A DNA stretch of 64,000 nucleotides from DIGJ01 sp041821315 (GTDB taxonomy: Bacteria; Bacillota; Clostridia; Lachnospirales; Lachnospiraceae), in assembly GCA_041821315.1 (NCBI GenBank), contig JBGUEO010000012.1, positions 1 through 64,000 on the forward strand, given 5' to 3'. Below, piece after piece: positions 24,703-31,410 of the stretch. Numbering within the stretch: the first letter of the stretch is position 1; every line of letters begins with the position of its first letter. The notes beneath the pieces were generated by a model. It made no database searches. It was not told where the DNA came from and was given only the letters and a program-made list of their open reading frames with translations. A program made the translations under genes and the position numbers.

Positions 24703-25929
24703 GTGAAAAATTTGTTAATAGCACAATCAGGTGGACCTACTGCCGCAATCAATGCAACGGTGGCGGGAATTGTTAGTAGGGCCTATGAAAGCAAGGAAGT
24801 TGATCGGGTGTTAGGTGCCTTGAATGGAATAGAAGGTGTATTAGAAGAATCGTTCATAGATATGAGAGAGAAAATTAAGAGTAGGGAAGATATGGATTTA
24901 TTATGTCAGACTCCTTCGGCGGCACTGGGTTCTTGTCGTTTGAAATTAAAGGATATGAAAGATGCCAATCTCCAGATAGAAGAAATCATTCAAATATTTA
25001 GAAAATATGAAATTACCTATTTCATTTATATCGGAGGTAATGATTCTATGGATACGGTAGACAAACTATCGGCCTATTTAGCAGATCATCATATAAATGA
25101 TATAACAGTTGTCGGAGCACCAAAGACGATTGATAATGATTTGGAGGAAATTGATCATTGTCCAGGTTTTGGGTCTGCAGCAAAGTACATCGGGACTACA
25201 TTTTTAGAATTGGAAAGAGACTGTCATGTATATGCAACGAAAACAGTTACAATTGTTGAAGTAATGGGAAGAAATACAGGATGGCTGACGGCAGCCGCTT
25301 CGCTTGCAAGGGTTAACGGGGGGAGAGGACCTGACTTAATATATTTGTGTGAAATACCGTTTTGCAATGACAGGTTTATAAAGGATGTAGAAAAGCAGTT
25401 GCGGGGCAATGATTCTGTGTTAATCGCAATTAGTGAAGGAATCAAATATTCGGATGGTCAATATGTATCAGAACAGGTGCAAAGTAATTTCGTTGATGCA
25501 TTTGGACACAGCTATATATCAGGTGCTGCAAGAGTATTAGAAGATATTATTCGTAATACAATAGGCTGTAAGGTACGATCCCTTGCATTGAGCTTGATGC
25601 AACGATGTGCAGGACATATTCGAAGTACTATAGATATTAAAGAGTCTAAACTGCTTGGGATAAAAGCCTGTGAATGTGTTTTACAGGGGGAAAATGGAAA
25701 GATGGCTTCCCTTATTCGAACAAGTAATTTCCCCTATAAAATAGAAATTACTGCAATACCAGTTCATCAAGTTTGTAATCATGAACGTAGAGTTCCAAGA
25801 AGCTATATTAATAGCGAAGGAAATGATATAACAGATGAAATGATGCAATACTTATTTCCACTGATACAAGGAGAAGACTTAGAAATCCAATATAAAAATG
25901 GAATACCAAGACATCTCACTTTGTATTAA
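24703..25929 (+). CDS. 6-phosphofructokinase, PPi-dependent type
   Basis: 408 residues, GTG start after AAAGGAAG. The phosphofructokinase family is clear from SGGPTAAIN, GGNDSMDT and PKTIDND. A lysine in PKTIDND (ATP enzymes have glycine) and Asp in GGNDS indicate the pyrophosphate-using class. Last gene of the cluster. PPi-type enzymes are reversible and in some clostridia also act on sedoheptulose phosphates; next to genes that would make erythrose 4-phosphate, a role in the sedoheptulose-bisphosphate route is attractive but inferred. Convergent with nagA, with only 11 bases between stops. Confidence 0.88.
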   Translation: MKNLLIAQSGGPTAAINATVAGIVSRAYESKEVDRVLGALNGIEGVLEESFIDMREKIKSREDMDLLCQTPSAALGSCRLKLKDMKDANLQIEEIIQIFRKYEITYFIYIGGNDSMDTVDKLSAYLADHHINDITVVGAPKTIDNDLEEIDHCPGFGSAAKYIGTTFLELERDCHVYATKTVTIVEVMGRNTGWLTAAASLARVNGGRGPDLIYLCEIPFCNDRFIKDVEKQLRGNDSVLIAISEGIKYSDGQYVSEQVQSNFVDAFGHSYISGAARVLEDIIRNTIGCKVRSLALSLMQRCAGHIRSTIDIKESKLLGIKACECVLQGENGKMASLIRTSNFPYKIEITAIPVHQVCNHERRVPRSYINSEGNDITDEMMQYLFPLIQGEDLEIQYKNGIPRHLTLY

Positions 25930-25940
25930 TGGCACGTTAG

Positions 25941-27044
25941 TTATAGAACTCTGACAATATTTAATTCTTTGTCTAATAAGACAATATCTGCCGCCTTACC
26001 TGGTGTGAGGCTTCCAACTTTATCGAAAATCCCAATGCTTTTTGCCGGATTTTTGGTACATGCGGTGATGGCATCCGATAATGGGATGCCAAAAGACACT
26101 GCATTTCTCATACAATCCATTAGATTTGTAACAGAACCAGCTAAAGTTCCATTTGATAAAACAGCATGTTTCCCATTTTTTTCTACGCGTTGTCCGCCCA
26201 GTTCATAAGTTCCGTCTGGCATTCCGCATGCTCGCATGGCATCACTCACTAAAATAACACGGGATGAAGAAAAAAGTTTAAAGACACTTCGAATAACGGA
26301 TGGGTGGATATGAATCCCGTCGCAAATAAGTTCAACCATTGCAGTTTCATCATCGAGTGCAGCACCGACAATACCTGGATTACGATGATTAAAAGGCAGC
26401 ATTGCATTAAAAAGGTGTGTTACATGAGAAGCTCCATTTGAAAAAGCCTGTCTTGCAGTCTCATAGTCAGCTCCAGAGTGTCCGAGTGATATATTTACGC
26501 TTGGATGCATTTTTTTTATAAATGCGTTGGAGCCTTCTAGTTCAGGAGCAATTGTAATAAGGCGAATTCGATTGCCACAGGAAGTATTTAATTCTTCAAA
26601 GCACTCAATATTTGGATTTTGTATAAAATCCTCCTTTTGTGCACCCTTTTTCTTGGGAGAAATAAAAGGTCCTTCCATATGGATGCCTTGAATGTGAGAC
26701 AGTTGAGATTCTTCCGGTATGTTTGTGATGGTGGAAAATATGTGCTGTAATTGATTGGTTGGTAACGTCATGGAAGTTGGACAAAAGGAAGTAATTCCAT
26801 TTTGCTTAAGATAAGCAGAAATCTTCATAAGGCCAGTAGGATTTCCATCGCAAAAATCATATCCCATTGCTCCATGGATATGGACATCAATAAGACCTGG
26901 TATGACATAGAGGCCAGTTGCATCGATTATCTCATTGGTGCCATGACATGCTGATGCAGGGATAATGGTGGTTTGATTTAGATGTAAATCGTCTAGTACA
27001 AAGGCACCGTTTTCTTGAAATAAAAGTCCGTTTTTTATAATCAT
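25941..27044 (-). CDS. nagA: N-acetylglucosamine-6-phosphate deacetylase
   Basis: 367 residues. Amidohydrolase with metal-binding VIPGLIDVHIHG (near 50), EGPF, SLGHSGA, THLFNAM and the catalytic Asp in LVSDAM (near 274). Converts GlcNAc-6-phosphate to glucosamine-6-phosphate and acetate. Overlaps the stop of nagB by 4 bases, so the two are coupled. Together with NanE and the ROK kinase across the divergent promoter it completes ManNAc to glucosamine-6-phosphate. Confidence 0.95.
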   Translation of the reverse strand: MIIKNGLLFQENGAFVLDDLHLNQTTIIPASACHGTNEIIDATGLYVIPGLIDVHIHGAMGYDFCDGNPTGLMKISAYLKQNGITSFCPTSMTLPTNQLQHIFSTITNIPEESQLSHIQGIHMEGPFISPKKKGAQKEDFIQNPNIECFEELNTSCGNRIRLITIAPELEGSNAFIKKMHPSVNISLGHSGADYETARQAFSNGASHVTHLFNAMLPFNHRNPGIVGAALDDETAMVELICDGIHIHPSVIRSVFKLFSSSRVILVSDAMRACGMPDGTYELGGQRVEKNGKHAVLSNGTLAGSVTNLMDCMRNAVSFGIPLSDAITACTKNPAKSIGIFDKVGSLTPGKAADIVLLDKELNIVRVL

Positions 27045-27784
27045 AACAACCCCTTCTCTCGAATCAGTGATAACGCAGACGAATCTGCAACAATTACGAC
27101 ATCATTATGAAGCTGTAAGATGGAAGCAGGAAGAGCAGGCGTAATTGGACCATAGAGTGCTTGGTATAAGGCTCCTGCCTTTGTGCTTCCATACGCAATT
27201 AATAAAATCTTTTTTGCTTGCATGATATTTTTGATCCCCATGGAATAAGCGTATGTTGGAACCTTGTGGGAGTCATCGAAAAACCGTGCATTTGCTTGTA
27301 TTGTGGTTTCGGATAGCTTGACACAGTGTGTCTCTTTTTCAAAGGCTGCGCCTGGTTCATTAAAACCGATATGACCGTTATTTCCGATTCCAAGCAATTG
27401 CAAATCAATGCCTCCAAGTGCATGTATCAATTGATTGTAACGCTTACACTCATACTCTATATTTTCTTCTAGGCCATTCGGAATATTGGTATTTTCTTTT
27501 GTAATATTAATATGGTCAAAGAAGTTTGTTTTCATGAAATAGGCATAGCTTTGTTCATTATTTGCACTAAGGCCTTTGTATTCGTCCAGATTAATCGTAT
27601 GAATAAGAGAAAAATCCAAATCTCCCTTGTTATACCATTCGATTAGTTGTTTATAAGTGCCGATTGGGCTGGAACCAGTAGCAAGACCAAGTATAGATTT
27701 TGGTTTCATAATAATTTGTGCGGATATAATATTTGCAGCCTTTCGACTCATTTCTTGTTCATTTCTTGCTTGATAAATATTCAT
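27041..27784 (-). CDS. nagB: glucosamine-6-phosphate deaminase
   Basis: 247 residues from the ATG at 27784 (GAAGGGAC upstream); the frame extends to 27838 but without a ribosome site. Catalytic and binding motifs are LGLATGSSP, NLDEYKGL, LGIGNNGHIGFNEP and YGSTKAGAL. Makes fructose-6-phosphate and ammonia from glucosamine-6-phosphate. Slightly diverged around the C-terminal loop but all key motifs remain. First gene of the nagBA operon, divergent from nanE. Confidence 0.95.
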   Translation of the reverse strand: MNIYQARNEQEMSRKAANIISAQIIMKPKSILGLATGSSPIGTYKQLIEWYNKGDLDFSLIHTINLDEYKGLSANNEQSYAYFMKTNFFDHINITKENTNIPNGLEENIEYECKRYNQLIHALGGIDLQLLGIGNNGHIGFNEPGAAFEKETHCVKLSETTIQANARFFDDSHKVPTYAYSMGIKNIMQAKKILLIAYGSTKAGALYQALYGPITPALPASILQLHNDVVIVADSSALSLIREKGLL

Positions 27785-27983
27785 ATTGTCCCTTCCTCTT
27801 CTAGAATTTCCTTCTTTTATAAATCGATTATAAGACAAAATCGCATATAATTTCTATGATTTATGAAAAATAGAAAGTAAATTCATCATTTTGGTGAAAA
27901 TCAAAAAAAAAGAAGGATATCTAGACTATTTTTGTGCATATTATACAAATGCTATAAAAGTACTTTCTGTTTTGAAAATAATA

Positions 27984-28012
27984 TTGAAAATAAAATCAAA
28001 TATAGATATAGT
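27984..28012 (+). promoter_or_regulatory. promoter of the nanE operon
   Basis: TTGAAA (27984-27989), a 17-base spacer and TATAGT (28007-28012). The rest of the 276-bp nagB-nanE gap is AT-rich and probably holds the opposing nagB promoter, which I could not fix. Confidence 0.65.
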
Positions 28013-28021
28013 TATAGCAAC

Positions 28022-28040
28022 ACGGAAGCTTTCATTCCGT
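28022..28040. promoter_or_regulatory. inverted repeat, probable operator
   Basis: ACGGAA-GCTTTCA-TTCCGT is a perfect 6+6 palindrome placed at about +4 to +22 of the nanE promoter. Position suits repression by the RpiR-family regulator encoded in the same operon. Confidence 0.55.
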
Positions 28041-28060
28041 AAAAAGAAAGAAAGGTTTTT

Positions 28061-28765
28061 ATGAGTATGAATAACGATAATATGAGCAACATAAAGGGAA
28101 AATTAATTGTATCTTGTCAGGCACTGGAGGAGGAACCGCTACACTCTTCCTTCATAATGGGTCGTATGGCAAGGGCAGCAAAAACAGGCGGGGCATATGG
28201 TATAAGAGCCAATACGGTAGATGATATTTTAGAAATAAGAAAAAATGTAGATCTTCCAGTTATTGGTATTATAAAAAAGGAATATGTAGATAGTCTAATT
28301 TACATTACACCAACTATGAGAGAAGTGGATGAGTTGCGAGCCATTCATACAGAAATTATTGCAGTAGATGCCACCAATCGTATACGACCTGGAATGGTTG
28401 CCTTGGATGACTTTTTTCATGAAATAAAAGAGAAGTACCCTGACCAAAAATGGATGGCAGATTGCTCAACAATTGAAGAAGCCATTCATGCAGATGAACT
28501 AGGGTTTGATTTCATAGGAACGACGTTGGTTGGATATACGAGTGAGAGCAAAGATATGAAGATCGAGGAAAATGATTTTCAAATCATTCGGACAATTTTA
28601 TCGAGCGTAACTAGTAAAGTGATAGCAGAGGGTAATATTGATGTGCCAGAAAAGGCAAAAAGAGTCATTGAACTTGGCTGCTATAGTGTAGTAGTGGGTG
28701 CTGCAATTACTAGGCCACAGCTTATAACCAAAAAATTCAGCAGTGCATTGGAATCGATTGTTTGA
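28061..28765 (+). CDS. nanE: N-acetylmannosamine-6-phosphate 2-epimerase
   Basis: 234 residues. The TIM-barrel NanE family is recognisable from IVSCQALEEEPLHSS at the N-terminus, GAYGIRAN, VIGIIKKEY, MADCSTIEEA, DFIGTTLVGYT and VIAEGNI. Converts ManNAc-6-phosphate to GlcNAc-6-phosphate for NagA. RBS AGAAAGG 6 bases before the ATG. Next gene starts 11 bases after the stop. No sialate lyase (NanA) is present, so free ManNAc, or sialate cleaved elsewhere, would be the source. Confidence 0.93.
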   Translation: MSMNNDNMSNIKGKLIVSCQALEEEPLHSSFIMGRMARAAKTGGAYGIRANTVDDILEIRKNVDLPVIGIIKKEYVDSLIYITPTMREVDELRAIHTEIIAVDATNRIRPGMVALDDFFHEIKEKYPDQKWMADCSTIEEAIHADELGFDFIGTTLVGYTSESKDMKIEENDFQIIRTILSSVTSKVIAEGNIDVPEKAKRVIELGCYSVVVGAAITRPQLITKKFSSALESIV

Positions 28766-28776
28766 TAGGAGAGTAT

Positions 28777-29667
28777 ATGAATACATATATAGCATTTGAT
28801 ATTGGTGGCACCATGATAAAGTATGGATTATTGGAGGAAGACGGAACAATTATTTATGCGGATGAATGTAAGACACAGGCAAAAATGGGTGGAGCACATA
28901 TCATGGATTCAATCTGTGAAAAAATTGCAAAACTATCCAAACAAAAAAAACTCTCAGGGGTAGCAATCTCTACGGCAGGTATGGTAGATCCAATCAAAGG
29001 AAGTATTTTGTATGCCAATGACAATATACCAAACTATACGGGGACTCCAATCAAAGAAATCATAGAGCGAACCTGTAAACTTCCTTGTGAAGTGGAAAAT
29101 GATGTGGCATGTGCTGCGTTATCCGAGCAAAGGGTTGGAGCCGCAAAGGGAAGTAAGGTGAGTTTTTGTGTAACCGTTGGAACAGGAATTGGCGGTTGTG
29201 TTTTAATTGATGGAAACGTATTCTATGGCGCTGGAAATAGTGCAGGACATCTAGGCTATATGAATGTATTTGGGTCACAGTTTGAAAAAGTAGCCTCGAG
29301 CAGTGCAATGGTAGATACGGTAAACCTAGAAAAAAATCGGACAAAAACAAAAGATCGTTTGGATGGTAAAACAATCATTCAACTAGCAAAAGATGGAGAT
29401 GAAGTTTGTATTCGGGCGATTGATAAGATGTGCGATATCTTAGGATATGGGATTGCAAATGTCTGCTGTGTTTTGAATCCTGAAGTTGTTGTACTTGGTG
29501 GAGGAATCATGACACAAAAAGAATATCTAAATGATCGCATGCAAACAAGTTTAGACAAATATTTACATCCTGCGATTCGAAAAAACACCAGATTAACATT
29601 TGCACAAAATGGAAATCAGGCAGGATTAATTGGAGCATATTTTAATTTCAAAGGGAGGCAGCTATGA
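28777..29667 (+). CDS. ROK-family sugar kinase, probable ManNAc kinase
   Basis: 296 residues from the ATG at 28777 after ATAGGAG. The ROK fold is shown by FDIGGTMIKYGLL, catalytic ENDVACAA, VTVGTGIGG and the C-terminal EVVVLGGGI. The zinc motif CxCGxxGCxE found in most ROK kinases is missing: the GHLGYMNVFG segment runs straight into SSSAMV. Operon context with nanE predicts N-acetylmannosamine as substrate; glucose-type substrates cannot be excluded. Overlaps rpiR by 4 bases. Confidence 0.88.
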   Translation: MNTYIAFDIGGTMIKYGLLEEDGTIIYADECKTQAKMGGAHIMDSICEKIAKLSKQKKLSGVAISTAGMVDPIKGSILYANDNIPNYTGTPIKEIIERTCKLPCEVENDVACAALSEQRVGAAKGSKVSFCVTVGTGIGGCVLIDGNVFYGAGNSAGHLGYMNVFGSQFEKVASSSAMVDTVNLEKNRTKTKDRLDGKTIIQLAKDGDEVCIRAIDKMCDILGYGIANVCCVLNPEVVVLGGGIMTQKEYLNDRMQTSLDKYLHPAIRKNTRLTFAQNGNQAGLIGAYFNFKGRQL

Positions 29668-30485
29668 AAGAATATGAAAAAAGTGTCATCCCCATTATCG
29701 AAGCAAATTATGGAAATATGACCATGGTGGAAAAAAATATTGCTAATTTTTTTATTTCAAATAAAGAGGAAAAAGATTTTTCGGCTAAAAGTATCGCAGA
29801 AGAGTTATTTGTTTCAGAATCCTCTCTGTCGCGTTTTGCAAAAAAAATGGGATATTTAGGATACCGGGAATTTATATATCACTATCAAGATACCTTTCTA
29901 AAGGAAGAAGTAAGGGTTCAAGAAGATACCAAAGAAGTATTGAATACCTATCAGGAATTATTAAATAAGTCATATAGCTTAATTAATGAAGAACAGCTTG
30001 CACGTGTTGTAACGCTTATTTCGAAGAAAAAGCGTATTTATGTCTATGGACTTGGAAGTTCGGGATTAGTAGCACAAGAGTTTAAACTTCGATTTATGAG
30101 ATTAGGGCTTGATGTAGAAGCAATCACAGACTTCCACCAATTGATGATGAATGCGGTGAGATTAAATAAGGAATGTCTTGTGATTGGGATAAGCCTAAGC
30201 GGATCCACAAAAGAAATCATCGATTCGTTGTTACAAGCAAAAGAAAAAGAGGCAACTACCATATTCATTACCTCTCGATTGCAAGAAAAGTTCATTTTGT
30301 GGTTTAACGAAGTAATATTAACTGCGGTAAAACAGAACTTAGAATATGGAAATGTAATTTCACCACAGTTTCCAATATTAGTGATTATGGATATTATTTA
30401 TGCAAATTATTTAAAAGAAGATCGCAATGATAAAAAGGCTATTTATGATACAACGGTTGAACCGATTATTGGCAGATACGTATAG
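29664..30485 (+). CDS. RpiR-family transcriptional regulator
   Basis: 273 residues. N-terminal HTH_6 domain (about 1-80; MVEKNIANFF, SSLSRFAKKMGY) and a C-terminal SIS domain (about 105-240; VYGLGSSGLVA, IGISLSGSTKE) that senses a sugar phosphate. Translationally coupled to the ROK kinase by an ATGA overlap. Likely controls the nanE and nagB promoters, perhaps through the palindrome at 28022-28040, with ManNAc-6-P or GlcNAc-6-P as effector. The regulatory target is inferred from context. Confidence 0.92.
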   Translation: MKEYEKSVIPIIEANYGNMTMVEKNIANFFISNKEEKDFSAKSIAEELFVSESSLSRFAKKMGYLGYREFIYHYQDTFLKEEVRVQEDTKEVLNTYQELLNKSYSLINEEQLARVVTLISKKKRIYVYGLGSSGLVAQEFKLRFMRLGLDVEAITDFHQLMMNAVRLNKECLVIGISLSGSTKEIIDSLLQAKEKEATTIFITSRLQEKFILWFNEVILTAVKQNLEYGNVISPQFPILVIMDIIYANYLKEDRNDKKAIYDTTVEPIIGRYV

Positions 30486-30520
30486 TGATGCGAAACTTAA
30501 TTCGGAGTATCCGGATTTAA

Positions 30521-31231
30521 GAATATAAAGAAAAGAAAGAAGGAACAACAAATGGGAGATTTTTTAAATGTACAGGTAATTCTGAACCAATATTTTGGCG
30601 AGGGGTAGAAGATGGCGTGCTAAGAGAAGAAGACTTGCGTTATTATCAATGTTTCTCTCTTCCATCCAAAGACGGATGTATGACCTTTAACTGCCCACAT
30701 ATTGCAAGTCTCAAAAACAATACGAGTGCATTGGCAAGGTCTTTGGCAATCACGGAGGGAAGACAGATGATCCATAGGCTGGTCTATTTCTTACAAAAGT
30801 ACATGCCTGGATTTGAACATGCTTATTTGGCAAAGGAAGCAGGAATGCTTGGTATACGAGAATCTTATCGCTTGGTGGGAAAGTACGTTTTATCAGAAGA
30901 AGATTATCAAAAGCGTGCAAGATTTGAAGATGCAGTTGCAAAAGGGGACTGGTATATTGATGTACATTCTGCAAGTAAAGGATTGGTACATAAGGACAAA
31001 TTTAAAGTGGGAGAATATTACGAGATTCCTTACCGTGCTATGATAAATGATCAAATCCAAAATCTGATTACGGTGGGGCGATGTATTTCTACGACTTTTT
31101 TAATGCAAGCGAGTATTCGCATTCAACCAACTGTAATTGATATGGGAGATGCCGCAGGAAAAGCGTGTGTGTATGCAAAAAAACATAACATGTCGCTTGC
31201 AAAAGTAGATGGCAGGCTATTGAAGAATTAA
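30521..31231 (+). pseudogene. C-terminal fragment of an FAD-dependent oxidoreductase
   Basis: An open frame from 30521 without its own ATG (a GTG at 30617 is the first usual start). The protein matches the C-terminal half of FAD_oxidored-type enzymes: DLRYYQCFSLP, GMLGIRESYRLVGKYVL, DVHSASKG, YYEIPYRAMI, LITVGRCIS and IQPTVIDMGDAAG. About 200-300 N-terminal residues, including the GxGxxG dinucleotide site, are missing. An ATG at 30552 with GAAGGA upstream is in another frame and meets the fragment's frame at a T TTT TTA sequence. Most likely a decayed gene; possibly expressed by -1 slippage. Confidence 0.7.
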
Positions 31232-31258
31232 AAAAATAAAGGATGGATAGTAATTAGG

Positions 31259-31302
31259 CATTGAAAATGTGGAATGAGGAAGCATTTTCAATGTTTTTTT
31301 TA
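31259..31302 (+). terminator. intrinsic terminator
   Basis: CATTGAAAATG and CATTTTCAATG form a perfect 11-bp stem followed by a long T run. Ends the nanE-rpiR-oxidoreductase transcript. Confidence 0.9.
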
Positions 31303-31333
31303 TATTCTTATGTTTTTTATAGAAACGAGGAGG

Positions 31334-31381
31334 TTGTAAATAGGACGAATAGCCTATATAATGTATACTAGAGAACTAGTA
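31334..31381 (+). promoter_or_regulatory. chemoreceptor promoter with adjacent palindrome
   Basis: TTGTAA (31334-31339), 17 bases, TATAAT (31357-31362). The perfect palindrome TACTAG-AGAA-CTAGTA (31366-31381) covers the likely start of transcription and may be an operator. The pattern is sigma-A-like, not the sigma-D pattern usual for chemoreceptors. Confidence 0.65.
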
Positions 31382-31410
31382 AATTACTAAAATAACAGAG
31401 GAGAAAGACT

